This document shows, in pieces, positions 45,423 to 54,798 of a stretch of DNA of 64,000 nt. The position numbers and the translations under genes are program-made. Each line of letters starts with the position of its first letter. Positions within the stretch are counted from its first letter, which is position 1. This DNA is from Candidatus Paraprochloron terpiosi LD05 (lineage in GTDB: Bacteria; Cyanobacteriota; Cyanobacteriia; Cyanobacteriales; Prochloraceae), in contig CP073341.1 in NCBI GenBank assembly GCA_018141785.1, positions 3,025,261 through 3,089,260 on the forward strand. Reading direction: 5' to 3'. The notes under the pieces are model-generated. The model worked only from the letters and a program-made list of their open reading frames with translations. It was not told the origin of the DNA and did not search any database.

Positions 45423-48020
45423 ATGTTAACCCTAGTCATCGTCGAATCCCCTACTAAAGCACGCACAATTCGTAAATACCTCTCTGACGGTTATCTGGTA
45501 GAGGCTTCTATGGGTCACGTCCGGGACCTTCCTTCGTCTGCTGACGAAATTCCCATCCAGTTCAAAGAAAAGGAGTGGGCAAGGCTAGGAGTGAATGTAG
45601 AGGATAATTTTCAACCCCTATACGTGGTTCCTAAAAGCAAGAAGAAGGTTGTTGAAGAACTGAAAAAAGCGGTCAAAAAAGCGGAGCGAGTCATTCTGGC
45701 TACAGACGAAGACAGGGAAGGGGAAAGCATTAGCTGGCATTTACTTCAGGTACTCAAACCCAAGGTGCCCATCGCCCGTATGGTGTTTCACGAAATTACT
45801 CAGGAAGCTATTCTGGCGGCTCTCAATCATTGTCGGGATCTAGATTATAATCTGGTTCGCGCTCAAGAAACGAGACGGATTTTAGACCGACTGGTGGGTT
45901 ATACCGTCTCTCCCCTATTGTGGAAAAAAATTGCCAGGGGGCTGTCGGCGGGACGGGTACAGTCAGTGGCTGTGCGCCTCTTGGTCATACGGGAAAGGTC
46001 TCGACGTGCTCATAAAAACGGCTCCTACTGGGACTTGAAAGCTATATTGCAGTCGGAACAAGCTTCTGGAACATTTGAAGCCAAGTTAGTGGCTGTAGGC
46101 GGGAAAAAAATTGCCACTGGAGGCGACTTTGACCCCAAGACGGGGAAAATTGCTGATGGGAGGGATGTTCTCCTTCTGGAAGAAAAGGAGGCCATGGCAT
46201 TAAAGCAAATCCTCCAAGATAAAATCTGGACCGTCAGCCAGGTTGAAGAACGACCCACCACTCGTAAACCGGCTCCACCTTTTACTACTTCTACCCTGCA
46301 ACAAGAAGCCAACCGCAAATTGAGCATGGGGGGGCGACAGACGATGAAAGTTGCCCAAAGTCTCTACGAGCAGGGATATATTACCTATATGCGGACTGAT
46401 TCTGTTCATCTGTCAGCCCAGGCGATCGCCGCTGCCAGATCTTGCGTAGAGCAAATGTACGGTCCACCATATCTTAGTGCTAAACCCCGCCAATATACCA
46501 CCAAAACCAAAGGTGCTCAGGAGGCACATGAAGCAATTCGCCCCGCTGGCAATAGTTTCCGCTATCCCCAGGAAACTGCTTTGTCGGGGAAGGAACTCCA
46601 GCTATATGACTTGATTTGGAAGCGCACTGTTGCCTGCCAAATGGCATTGGCCAGATTAACCCAAATTACTGTCAAAATTCAAGTAGAAGATGCAGAATTC
46701 CGCGCTCAAGGGAAGCAGATTGATTTTCCTGGCTTTTTCCGCGTCTATGTGGAAGGATCTGACGATCCGAAAGGGGCACTAGAAAATCAGGAAGTGATTC
46801 TCCCTCCTTTAAAGGTAGGGGATACTCCCAACTGCATTGAATTAGAGGCTCTTTCTCACGAAACCCAACCTCCTGCTCGTTATACAGAGGCAAACCTGGT
46901 GAAAACTCTGGAAAAAGAAGGCATCGGCAGACCCAGTACCTATGCCAGTATAATGGGGACGATTGTGGACCGAGGTTACGTACAGAGTCGCAATAAAGCT
47001 TTGATTCCCACTTTCACTGCTTTTGCGGTCACCAGCTTGCTGGAGAAGCATTTTGCCCACTTGGTAGATCCCCGCTTTACTTCCCAAATGGAGCAAACTC
47101 TAGATGAAATTGCTACTGGGGACACCCCATGGCAGCCTTACTTAGAGCAGTTTTATTTGGGGGAAAAAGGTCTGCAAAACCAAGTTAAAGTTGGGGAGCG
47201 TGAAATTGAAGCCAACGCTGCTAAGGCGATCGAGTTGGACAATTTCCAGGACCATATTAAAATCAAAATTGGTAAATTCGGTTCTTATATCGAAGTTACT
47301 CAGGGTGAGGAAGTTGTCAAAGCTTCTATTCCCCCAGACTTGACCCCGGCAGATTTGCAGCCAGAACAGGTAGAGCAACTCCTGGAGCAAAACAGAGAAG
47401 AGAAAGAATTAGGGGTACATCCAGAAACAGGAGAGACCATTTATCTTAAAATGGGTACTTATGGACCTTATTTGCAGTTGGGTGAAGCAACAAAGGAGAA
47501 GAAAAAACCGAAGCGAGTTACTTTACCTAAAGGGCTGAAGACTGAAGACCTGACCCTCGCAATAGCAGTTAGTTTACTCTCTCTACCTCGCCTCCTCGGA
47601 ACTCATCCAGAAACATCCGCCTCAGTTAAAGCAGCGTTAGGTCCATTCGGCCCCTATGTGGTTCACGACCAAGGTAAGGAAGGAAAAGATTATCGCTCGG
47701 TCCCTCGTGAAGATGATGTCTTGACTATTTCTCTAGAACGAGCATTGGAGTTATTGGCAAACCCTAGACCTGGTGTGGTCAGAGAACTAGGACGTCACCC
47801 AGAGGATAAGAAACCAGTCAGTATTAACAAAAATCGTTTTGGTTTTTATGTCAAGCACGGCAGAGTCAGGGCTGCCTTTCCTAAGGGAGAAACAGCAGAA
47901 AGCTTTAGTTTGGAAACAGCTCTTACCTTGCTGCGGGCAAAAGCATCTAGTAAGTCAACTACTAAAAAGTCTAAAACTAAGAAGAATGCATCTAAGTCTA
48001 AGAAGACAACATTGAAATAA
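45423..48020 (+). CDS. topA: DNA topoisomerase I
   Basis: 865 residues from ATG 45423 ([20 protein letters not shown]). TOPRIM with VIVESPTKA and [15 protein letters not shown] (about 86-100), catalytic tyrosine in [15 protein letters not shown] (about 322-336), and the [14 protein letters not shown] region. The zinc fingers of E. coli TopA are absent; instead several cyanobacterial-type C-terminal repeats ([18 protein letters not shown]) and a Lys/Ser/Thr-rich tail follow. It removes negative supercoils. The first in-frame GTG at 45405 is less likely. Confidence 0.97.
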   Translation: MLTLVIVESPTKARTIRKYLSDGYLVEASMGHVRDLPSSADEIPIQFKEKEWARLGVNVEDNFQPLYVVPKSKKKVVEELKKAVKKAERVILATDEDREGESISWHLLQVLKPKVPIARMVFHEITQEAILAALNHCRDLDYNLVRAQETRRILDRLVGYTVSPLLWKKIARGLSAGRVQSVAVRLLVIRERSRRAHKNGSYWDLKAILQSEQASGTFEAKLVAVGGKKIATGGDFDPKTGKIADGRDVLLLEEKEAMALKQILQDKIWTVSQVEERPTTRKPAPPFTTSTLQQEANRKLSMGGRQTMKVAQSLYEQGYITYMRTDSVHLSAQAIAAARSCVEQMYGPPYLSAKPRQYTTKTKGAQEAHEAIRPAGNSFRYPQETALSGKELQLYDLIWKRTVACQMALARLTQITVKIQVEDAEFRAQGKQIDFPGFFRVYVEGSDDPKGALENQEVILPPLKVGDTPNCIELEALSHETQPPARYTEANLVKTLEKEGIGRPSTYASIMGTIVDRGYVQSRNKALIPTFTAFAVTSLLEKHFAHLVDPRFTSQMEQTLDEIATGDTPWQPYLEQFYLGEKGLQNQVKVGEREIEANAAKAIELDNFQDHIKIKIGKFGSYIEVTQGEEVVKASIPPDLTPADLQPEQVEQLLEQNREEKELGVHPETGETIYLKMGTYGPYLQLGEATKEKKKPKRVTLPKGLKTEDLTLAIAVSLLSLPRLLGTHPETSASVKAALGPFGPYVVHDQGKEGKDYRSVPREDDVLTISLERALELLANPRPGVVRELGRHPEDKKPVSINKNRFGFYVKHGRVRAAFPKGETAESFSLETALTLLRAKASSKSTTKKSKTKKNASKSKKTTLK

Positions 48021-48049
48021 AAAGTCTGGCAGTAGCAGTACTTAGAGTA

Positions 48050-48658
48050 CTAGGACGATAATTGCGACTGAAGAAAATTATAACCATGGTCAAATCGTGG
48101 AATCATCCGGCAGTTGAATTGGTTAAGTTTATTAACGATATCAGGAGAGTCAAAATCTTTGGAGTTTCGATTCAGAAAACATGCCTGCTGTGGCTGATAA
48201 CGTCGCAGATGCTCAAGAACCGATGCATAAACAAGGTCATCTTGTGGTGTTAGGTCATAAGTGGTTTGACCAGATGCTGCCTGGCTCAGAATCTCAGCGG
48301 TGAGCGCAACAATTTCTCCAGTCTTGATAAGACGCTCTCGACATTGTCCAAAGCGATGTTGTTCCTCCTCATTGCTTTGCACCATCAAGCTAACAGTATC
48401 TTGGATACTCTTGATACGACTTGCATAGGAAGCTGTACCTGAAAGTTGTTGTAATTCATTATTTAGCAACTTTTGTAACTCCCGGCGTCTCCTTGCTTGA
48501 CGACCTAGTTTCTCATGAGGTTCAGCAAGACTATAGGCTGGAATAATGAGTTTTGCCTGCCCTGCTTGACAAAGTTGCAGAATCTGTTCACAGCTTGCAC
48601 ACTGCTCTTGCTCGAAGGTTAGCTCTAAAACAAAATTTGTTTCAACATAAATATTCAC
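48050..48658 (-). CDS. PIN-domain protein (putative RNase toxin)
   Basis: 202 residues from GTG 48658, which overlaps the previous gene by 4 bp; (M)NIYVETNFVLELTFEQEQ is a PIN start with the first acidic residue. A second acidic cluster is LTPQDDLVYASVLEHL and the last is FLNRNSKDFDSPDI, giving the D-E-D-D pattern of PIN nucleases. A long helical insert (about 65-120) is unusual. The open frame runs further upstream, but the coupled GTG is preferred. The partner gene before it is frameshifted. Confidence 0.75.
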   Translation of the reverse strand: MNIYVETNFVLELTFEQEQCASCEQILQLCQAGQAKLIIPAYSLAEPHEKLGRQARRRRELQKLLNNELQQLSGTASYASRIKSIQDTVSLMVQSNEEEQHRFGQCRERLIKTGEIVALTAEILSQAASGQTTYDLTPQDDLVYASVLEHLRRYQPQQACFLNRNSKDFDSPDIVNKLNQFNCRMIPRFDHGYNFLQSQLSS

Positions 48659-49114
48659 CCTACCACCTTTCCTCCGGATAATGCAGCATACAATCCTGAT
48701 TGTAGCAACCATTGTTGAGAACTGTCCAAATTTTTAGGTGATTTCTCAGAGTAAATAATCTCTTTCAGCCAAGATAAAATAATTAGTTCAAGGCTTGACC
48801 TACTAATTTTGTTTGGATTAACTCTCGCCCTCTCAAAGTAATACTTAAGAAGAGGACGTGCATCAATTGTATAATTAGAGGTACTATTTTCGATATATGC
48901 ATTGACACCATTCCATAAAAAAAAATTATTAGGAAAAACCATTAAAAGAATAGGTCGTCTTTGGGAAAGTGCCATGTGCCAGAATATTCCGTCGGAATTG
49001 TGCCGCCCACTCTGGTGATACGTTGGTTTTTCGCTTGACTTCAACTGCAAGGATCAGTTCACCATAGCGGTTTTCAACGGATAAATCCCAGCCAGAATCA
49101 AATCTAATAGCCAT
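48655..49114 (-). pseudogene. PD-(D/E)XK-like protein coupled to the PIN gene, single frameshift
   Basis: Frame 1 from ATG 49114: MAIRFDSGWDLSVENRYGEL, then ILAVEVKRK (E-x-K of a PD-(D/E)XK core) and FRRNILAHGTFPK. Frame 2 continues at about 48965 with RPILLMVFPNNFFLWNGVNA and runs to 48655 (LDSSQQWLLQSGLYAALSGG). One base change near 48960-48970 would join them into about 150 residues. The pair with the PIN gene (4-bp overlap) looks like a toxin-antitoxin or two-nuclease module. Confidence 0.65.
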
Positions 49115-49142
49115 AATAGACTCACAAGGAAACTACTCCATT

Positions 49143-49877
49143 TTAGTGCCAGATGTCCAGAGCGCGCCAAGCAAACTGGGGTAAAGCGAGCATTCGCCGC
49201 CAACGCCAGGGTTCTTGATAGAGTCGATAAAGCCATTCTAGATAACTCTGGATCAGCCATTGTGGCGCTCTGGATTTGACTCCCGCCCAGACATCAAAAC
49301 TACCGCCGATCCCCATCCAAGTGGCTTCCGGTGCTAAGTGGCGGTGATCGCGAATCCAAAGTTCTTGTCTAGGGACCCCCAAGCCTACTAAGATTAATCT
49401 GGGTTGTTTGGCTTTGATAATATTACACCATTTTCGTTCTTCTTCTGGTGAAAGATAGCCGTGGTTGTAAATAATGCATAAATTAGGTCTTTTTTCTTGC
49501 CAAAACTGAACAGCGAGAGCGTTAACTTGAGGTTTACCCCCATAAAAACAAATGAGGTATGAGTTTTCTTTCACCGCAATTTGTTCGAGTATTGATGTTG
49601 CTAAGTCAATTCCCGGGCAACGTTTTTGTCTTTGACTCCTCAGCCACAAATATAATATTACTCCAGAACCATCGGGAATTACCAGATCCGCAGTTTTAAT
49701 TACATCGGCTAATTCCTGATTTTTTTCCGACAGCATTGCCATTTCAGCATTGAGGGTTACCACATGAGTGCCTAACTTTCGCTCTAAACGTAATCGCAAC
49801 CAACTAGTATAGTCATCTAAGAGATGTACCGGGAGGTTAAGAACCTCAAATTCCCGGCAATGAATATTTTCCTCCAT
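49143..49877 (-). CDS. WecG/TagA/CpsF-family glycosyltransferase (GT26)
   Basis: 244 residues. VVTLNAEMAMLSEKNQELAD and VIPDGSGVILYLWLRSQRQ (donor site), LICFYGGKPQVNALAVQFWQ and PRLILVGLGVPRQELWIRDH, then MGIGGSFDVWAGVKSRAP are the GT26 blocks. It adds a ManNAc-type sugar to a lipid-linked glycan or an exopolysaccharide intermediate. Complete; the C-terminal basic amphipathic part probably touches the membrane. Confidence 0.9.
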   Translation of the reverse strand: MEENIHCREFEVLNLPVHLLDDYTSWLRLRLERKLGTHVVTLNAEMAMLSEKNQELADVIKTADLVIPDGSGVILYLWLRSQRQKRCPGIDLATSILEQIAVKENSYLICFYGGKPQVNALAVQFWQEKRPNLCIIYNHGYLSPEEERKWCNIIKAKQPRLILVGLGVPRQELWIRDHRHLAPEATWMGIGGSFDVWAGVKSRAPQWLIQSYLEWLYRLYQEPWRWRRMLALPQFAWRALDIWH

Positions 49878-49982
49878 ATACTTAAATAGTCTGGGAAATA
49901 GTTTTTCCTAAGTTAATCAAAGTTTGCTGAAAATGTTCTGCGGGATATTGTGACTCATCCATCCAATGTTACTAGTAAGGTT

Positions 49983-50678
49983 TCAGACATTGCTCTTTGG
50001 GGCTGCCGAAAATTGCTGATTGTATTGTTGTAGATAATCTAAAGCAACCGAAGTGGTAACTTGGTCAAAATGAAGGTAAAAACGGCTGACACTCAAGAAA
50101 GGAGAGGGGGTTTCTAAGATAAGAAGGCGATTGCAGGACTGGTTCAGTTCTGGGAGTAATGGTCGGGGAGCAACTGGGGAGGCGATCCATACCTGGGCTG
50201 CTTGATGATTGGCCTTAATTGCCTCAGCAGCAGCTAGAATGGTCATTCCTGTGGCAATTCCGTCATCTATGATAATAGTTGGATCCCCTTCAGCATTGAC
50301 TTGGGGTCGGTAGCTAGCAAATTGGGATTCTTGGGTTAGGGCTTTTTCTAGAGCGAGAGACCGGGATTCATTGAGGAGGTCGCAACTGATTCTTTTTAAG
50401 AGTTTGGGACTGCTCCAAAGAACGTTTCCATCGGTTGTTACTGCTCCAATTGCTAATTCGCGATTCGAGAAAGTGGTAATTTTTTTCGCTACTATTATGT
50501 CTAGGGGACATTTTAGCTTCCGGGCTACGGGTATGGCGACGGGAATGGCTCCCCGGGGCAGAGCATAGACAATGGGGGATATTGCCCGGTTTGACCCCTG
50601 GCTAATTTCCTGACTGACTAATTGGGCTAGTTGTTCCCCCGCACTGAGGCGATCTGTAAATAAGATAGTTTGAGACAA
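49983..50678 (-). CDS. Phosphoribosyltransferase-family protein
   Basis: 231 residues with a type I PRTase fold. VYALPRGAIPVAIPVARKLK, then the PRPP motif PTIIIDDGIATGMTILAAA (about 128-146), whose DDGIATG matches the family pattern. LDIIVAKKITTFSNRELAIG precedes it. Proteins of this kind are of unknown substrate, not a classic purine or pyrimidine salvage enzyme. Confidence 0.85.
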   Translation of the reverse strand: MSQTILFTDRLSAGEQLAQLVSQEISQGSNRAISPIVYALPRGAIPVAIPVARKLKCPLDIIVAKKITTFSNRELAIGAVTTDGNVLWSSPKLLKRISCDLLNESRSLALEKALTQESQFASYRPQVNAEGDPTIIIDDGIATGMTILAAAEAIKANHQAAQVWIASPVAPRPLLPELNQSCNRLLILETPSPFLSVSRFYLHFDQVTTSVALDYLQQYNQQFSAAPKSNV

Positions 50679-50737
50679 GGCTATATCTTTATATTACAAT
50701 TTAGATTAACAAAAGAAGTATTTAATCCAATCTAACA

Positions 50738-51949
50738 TTACCACGATTTGCGACCTTTTTCAAGAACTTTTTCTAGTATTTGTACGGCTGCTTCTACTTC
50801 TGGGGCGGAAACAATCAGAGGGGGTAGGAAACGCAGTACTTTCGGACCTGCTGGTACTAGCAATAAGCCTTCTTCCATTGCTGCTTTAACTATATCTAGG
50901 GAGGTGGTTGAACTGTCTTCTTTCAGTTCCATACCATTAATTAAACCCCAACCTCGCACTTGAGTAAATAAATGGGGATATTTCAGGGCGATGGCCTGCA
51001 ATTTACCCCGCAACTGTTCCCCTCGCTCCTGAACGTTTTGGAGCAAGTTTTCTTTTTCCAAAGTTTGTGCTACAGTTAAAGCGGCAGCGCAGGCTAAAGG
51101 GTTTCCACCAAAGGTACTGGCGTGGTTTCCGGGTTCAAAGACATCGCAGGACTTTTTGCACATCATGGCTCCGATAGGAATTCCTCCTGCTAAACCTTTG
51201 GCACTGGTAAAGATATCCGGTTCGATTCCTAAGTGTTCGTAGCCCCATAACTTGCCTGTGCGTCCCATTCCCGTTTGTACTTCATCTAAGATAAGGAGAA
51301 TTCCGGTTTGGTCGCAAATTTTCCGTATGTGCAAGAAATACTCCCTTTCCCCCGGTACCACTCCTCCCTCTCCTTGTAAGGGTTCTAACATAATGGCGAC
51401 GGTTTGGGGATTTTTGCTTAGGGTTTCTTCAATTGCTTGTATATCATTGTAGGGAACGTATTCAAATCCGGATACTAAAGGGGAAAAGTCTTTTTGATAT
51501 TTGGGTTGTCCAGTGGCTGTAATGGTGGCTAGGGTGCGTCCGTGAAAGCTAGCTTTTGCTGTTATAATAACAGGGTCTTGGGTCATATGCAACACTTTAT
51601 AGGCATATTTACGAGCTAGTTTAATGGCTGCTTCATTTGCTTCTGCACCGGAGTTACAAAAGAATGCTTTATCAGCTACCGAATTGGCTACGATCCAGTC
51701 TGCTAATTTTTCTTGTTCTGGGATATGATAGAGGTTAGAAACGTGGTGTAATTTTTGGATTTGCTTGGTTACTGTTTCCACTAGGGCTGGGTGAGCGTGA
51801 CCTAGGGTACAAGTGGCTATTCCGGCTACGAAGTCCAGATATTCCCGTCCGTCTGTATCCCAAACGCGACAACCTTCTCCTCTTTCCAGGGCTATGGGAA
51901 AGCGTCCGTAAGTGTTCATGACGCTGGTGTGGGAATTTATTTTTGACAT
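50738..51949 (-). CDS. argD: Acetylornithine aminotransferase
   Basis: 403 residues from ATG 51949 (MSKINSHTSVMNTYGRFPIA). PLP enzyme fold type I: FCNSGAEANEAAIKLARKYA, LILDEVQTGMGRTGKLWGYE, and the Schiff-base lysine in FTSAKGLAGGIPIGAM (about 252-267), then STFGGNPLACAAA. It makes N-acetylornithine from the semialdehyde in arginine synthesis. A longer open frame upstream to 52033 is not family-like. Confidence 0.95.
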   Translation of the reverse strand: MSKINSHTSVMNTYGRFPIALERGEGCRVWDTDGREYLDFVAGIATCTLGHAHPALVETVTKQIQKLHHVSNLYHIPEQEKLADWIVANSVADKAFFCNSGAEANEAAIKLARKYAYKVLHMTQDPVIITAKASFHGRTLATITATGQPKYQKDFSPLVSGFEYVPYNDIQAIEETLSKNPQTVAIMLEPLQGEGGVVPGEREYFLHIRKICDQTGILLILDEVQTGMGRTGKLWGYEHLGIEPDIFTSAKGLAGGIPIGAMMCKKSCDVFEPGNHASTFGGNPLACAAALTVAQTLEKENLLQNVQERGEQLRGKLQAIALKYPHLFTQVRGWGLINGMELKEDSSTTSLDIVKAAMEEGLLLVPAGPKVLRFLPPLIVSAPEVEAAVQILEKVLEKGRKSW

Positions 51950-52059
51950 TACTTTCAAATAAACAAAGGTTTGGCAGGACAGAGCACAGAGAAAGAGAGG
52001 AGATAGATTATAACACGTACCATCTGCCAACACAATTTACCTATCTTGCCTAATATTAG

Positions 52060-52137
52060 AGATAACAAGAGATCGTGCTCTACTCTATCAAGCATTGTCA
52101 GAACTAGCTACAGCTCAAGCCAATTTTTACTCCACCC
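52060..52137 (+). repeat. Fragment similar to the coiled-coil gene at 54541
   Basis: GAACTAGCTACAGCTCAAGC followed by CAATTTTTACTCCACCC matches 54558-54595 with few changes and encodes the same ELATAQAxFYST peptide. It breaks off at the end of the mazF remnant. The two copies flank the mazEF-intron region in the same orientation. Confidence 0.65.
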
Positions 52138-52138
52138 G

Positions 52139-52524
52139 TTACCCAACCAGCGTATTCAGCTTGCCCAGCACTTGCTCTACCAACTCTAACGGTGCTTCTT
52201 TCACAAACTTAGCTTTCCTCACTCGACAGTCAACACTTCTCAGTTGGTCGGCCAGCACTACCCCATAGGTGTGCATCTGGGCAGGTAACTCAACCTCAAA
52301 AGACCAACCTTTTATTTTACTCGTAATCGGACAAACCAGAATCAGATTCGAGATGCGATTGTAAGGAAGAGGGGAAATGACTAACACCGGACGATAACCT
52401 GCCTGTTCGTTGCCGATTTGCGGATTCAGCTGTAGTATGATTTAACTTTCTGGCCTGAAGGGCCCGAAAGGTTAATATAGATGATATCACCTCGCTTGGG
52501 AGTGCGTCCTTCAATCCCTACCAA
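52139..52524 (-). pseudogene. mazF-type toxin, frame broken by a 41-bp insertion
   Basis: The first frame opens (TTG 52524) LVGIEGRTPKRGDIIYIN and goes on into foreign codons SGPSGQKVKSYYS and a stop. The other frame has LNPQIGNEQAGYRPVLVISP and then an intact MazF body (YNRISNLILVCPITSKIKGW, ending LVEQVLGKLNTLVG at 52139). Removing 41 bases (about 52440-52482) joins INLNPQIGNEQAGYRP, exactly the family reading. The insert contains a CTTTCGGGCC/GGCCAGAAAG near-palindrome. MazF cuts mRNA; this copy is broken. Confidence 0.75.
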
Positions 52525-52681
52525 AGCTCTTCTCCTACTGGATCTCCCCAGTCTAATTCATCGTGCTGCATTTCGGGGAGAGCTACTGCGAGTAACTCGT
52601 CGAGATCGTACTTGGGTCGAGCTGGGGATAAGACCACCCGGTTGCCTAAAGAGATAGAGTTACGGTTTCTCCCTCTTTCCA
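52518..52681 (-). pseudogene. mazE-type antitoxin, 3' exon
   Basis: The minus strand after the intron end reads GNRVVLSPARPKYDLDELLA, then ALPEMQHDELDWGDPVGEELW and TAG 52518, the C-terminal half of a MazE/AbrB-type antitoxin that overlaps the mazF start. The matching 5' exon lies at about 54050-54140, beyond the intron. The N-terminal part carries extra frame changes, so the antitoxin is dead even if the intron were spliced. Confidence 0.7.
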
Positions 52682-54049
52682 TCCTAATTAGAGTCGAGGG
52701 GGATGTTACCACCCCGCCCCTCTCCTACGAACTGTACGTGAGACTTTCACCTCATACAGCTCAGGTGCTTCTACACCTTTACGGCGCGTTTTACGAGTCC
52801 GTCTTTAATGCGCTTGCGGTATATCGCTTGCGCCTGATGACATTCCCGATGGAGGGCAACTAGATTCTTACGTTTCCAGTTGTTATGGTTACCGTCAATG
52901 TGGTGCAACTCCACGGCACCGTCTATCTCCATGAACTTACGGTTGCAATGCGGACATATGCCTTTCTGTCGCTTAATTGCTTCAGCAGTTGGCCCATTAT
53001 ATAATTTGGAATTTCGACCAACCCAGTAGGGAATGTTCCCATTGTAGGGTGAGGCATCACCTTTAACCATCACGTGGTTATTGACTTTCCAGGGAACTTC
53101 TGGGAAAGCTTTCTCTATCTGCTTTGATGTAAACTGGCGTTTAGCCGCTCCTAAGGGTTTACCCTTGATAGCCAGACGTCGTCAGCCCTCCGGCCAATCT
53201 TCCCCGCTAGCAGGAATGCTGCTAAGTGGAGCCTCAAGGCTTTTAAACTGCGGTATTCGATTGAAGTCGGGTTAGTGATATTCACAATTTTGACCTCATT
53301 TAGTCGCTCTGATAATTACATTGGGTCTCTTCTCTGTAGAAACCATCAGGCAGTTACGCCTTCTCTTACCCTCGCCCTTCCGTTAAGCCGTTAATCAGCG
53401 GTGCGACCCACCTCTCGCCATCCGCGATGCCGAGAGGTGGAAAGCGCACCAAGACGGCGACCCCACCACTTCACATGCCTGCTCCTGCGCACACGGCAGT
53501 CAGGTTGGGCTTGGAATCCCCTGTTTCTGTGGAAGTTGAGCGAGTTTTTACTCGTTCCGAACGAACTATTGTTACGAACCCTTGGGACTCATCCATTGAC
53601 CTATTACCAACTCAGGAATGCAAGTGCAAGCAATTGGCCTTGCGAGTTTCTTTCGGTATCTTTTCTGCAATACGCGATTTGGCAGTGTCTTACCTTAAGT
53701 CTTTTCGTAGATGATTCACTTTAAGTTATCCCGGTGTTCTCCTTGTTAGCGGTGTTACCATCGAACCGCTCGATAGCTTCAGTTCCGCCCTGTTGCCAGC
53801 TTCTGCCTGGTGATTAACCTCACAGTGGCCAGATAAAGATTCACGTGATTCCCCTGCTCCTGCGCAGCCGCGCCCTCCGGGCGGGAGGGGCTTTCACCCT
53901 CATAGTTCATTCAGTTGTCAAGGTTCGGTCATCCCCTTAGATTATCGGAGACGGTGTCCCGGAAACCCCTGCTCCTGTGCAGCCGCACCTGAGCAGGCTC
54001 TTGCTTATGTTTGGCTTACGCCGCGACTTTCACAAGAAACGAGCCGCAC
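52682..54049 (-). mobile_element. Eroded group II intron within mazE
   Basis: On the minus strand the 5' end is GUGCGGCUC at 54049. The 3' end has a textbook 34-base domain V at 52729-52762 (GAGCUGUAUGAGG ... CUCACGUACAGUUC), a domain VI hairpin and CUCGACUCUAAU at about 52682. It is 1.37 kb. The reverse transcriptase/maturase that should fill domain IV is gone except for the HNH end (52771-53073 and upstream codons). Three copies of a GCGCAGGAGCAGG motif (about 53480, 53855 and 53970) lie in the 5' half. It may keep the ribozyme core but cannot move by itself. Confidence 0.8.
52771..53073 (-). CDS. HNH endonuclease domain of a lost intron-encoded protein
   Basis: 100 residues from an ATG; the frame is open further upstream to about 53187 without a start (LGAAKRQFTSKQIEKAFPEV). 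KGDASPYNGNIPYWVGRNSK, the zinc Cys pair QKGICPHCNRKF, and VELHHIDGNHNNWKRKNLVA with ALHRECH form the HNH endonuclease typical of group II intron-encoded proteins. The RT and maturase domains before it are deleted. It is probably not expressed. Confidence 0.65.
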   Translation of the reverse strand: MMVKGDASPYNGNIPYWVGRNSKLYNGPTAEAIKRQKGICPHCNRKFMEIDGAVELHHIDGNHNNWKRKNLVALHRECHQAQAIYRKRIKDGLVKRAVKV

Positions 54050-54140
54050 CCTGCTGGATAATCCCTTGGGGCAGGTGAAGTGCACTCATAGTTTCGCCAT
54101 TTTCCAATTTCTTGTTCCATCATTGCTGCACTTTTCCCAC
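54050..54140 (-). pseudogene. mazE-type antitoxin, 5' exon
   Basis: Before the intron the minus strand reads MEQEIGKW in one frame and then LPQGIIQQ in another, the start of a MazE antitoxin (kWGNSxALRLPxxIxxQ) with one or two lost bases. It ends exactly at the intron 5' GUGCG. The 3' exon is at 52518-52681. Confidence 0.6.
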
Positions 54141-54209
54141 GTATAATATAAGCCCATCTTACCTCATCCTCCACCAGGTGATAAGATATATCTTATATAT
54201 AAAATTTTA

Positions 54210-54420
54210 TGAGAGGCGATCGCCCTGAATCCTAAATATGTTTTAGCTTGGAGAAATCAAGGGTCTGTACTACAGATATTAAGAAGCTCTTGTAGCTTGC
54301 AATCGCCTTGCGGCGCCACTCTTAGTGCTCCCGCTCTGGAAATTGACCCTAAGAATCATGTTACACTTAATTTTTAAGCATTAACCTTGAGTCTCCTGCA
54401 AGATTTTGAAAAAGCGATGA
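54210..54420 (+). pseudogene. TPR remnant
   Basis: ALNPKYVLAWRNQGSVLQIL and ALEIDPKNHVTLNF read on the plus strand, two TPR half-units joined by a stretch with a CGCCTTGCGGCG palindrome. No start. The rest of the gap 54141-54540 has only an open stretch reading LLQDFEKAMTVIDELINLKH without context. Confidence 0.5.
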
Positions 54421-54552
54421 CAGTTATTGATGAGTTGATCAATCTGAAACATCAAAAAGTGTTATACAGAGCTAATCGGGTATTATTTTAGCCTGGGTAG
54501 GAAGGAAGGACGTGAAGAGAGGCAAAGAGATTGGGATCGACTCTACCAAAGT

Positions 54553-54744
54553 TTGGCAGAATTAGCTACAGCTCAAGCCAGTTTTTACTCCACCCAAGCT
54601 AACCTGAATCAACGATTACAAGAATCAGATAGACGTCAAAAAGAAATTGTTAAAATACAAACTAACCTGAATAAGCGTTTAGAAGAATCAGACAAACGTC
54701 AAGGGGAAATTGTGGAAATAATCAAACTATTAACCAATAAATAA
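54553..54744 (+). CDS. Short coiled-coil protein
   Basis: 63 residues from TTG 54553; the frame is open upstream (RQRDWDRLYQSLAELATAQA) but lacks an ATG. Heptad-rich repeats RLQESDRRQKEIVKIQTNLN and KRLEESDKRQGEIVEIIKLL. Probably the end of a longer coiled-coil protein of a kind common in cyanobacteria. A piece of a second copy is at 52060-52137. Confidence 0.4.
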   Translation: MAELATAQASFYSTQANLNQRLQESDRRQKEIVKIQTNLNKRLEESDKRQGEIVEIIKLLTNK

Positions 54745-54798
54745 AGGTTGCGGGTGGTGATTATACCGCACAATCTTTACTACATAAATTATTAAAGG

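Noticed and set aside
48036-48052. AGTACTTAGAGTACT as a terminator between topA and the PIN gene
   Set aside because: The inverted repeat is short, AT-rich and lacks a T-run; too weak to call.
53401-53724. Two overlapping plus-strand frames of about 100 residues
   Set aside because: They lie antisense inside the group II intron, whose strand is set by domain V and the HNH remnant.
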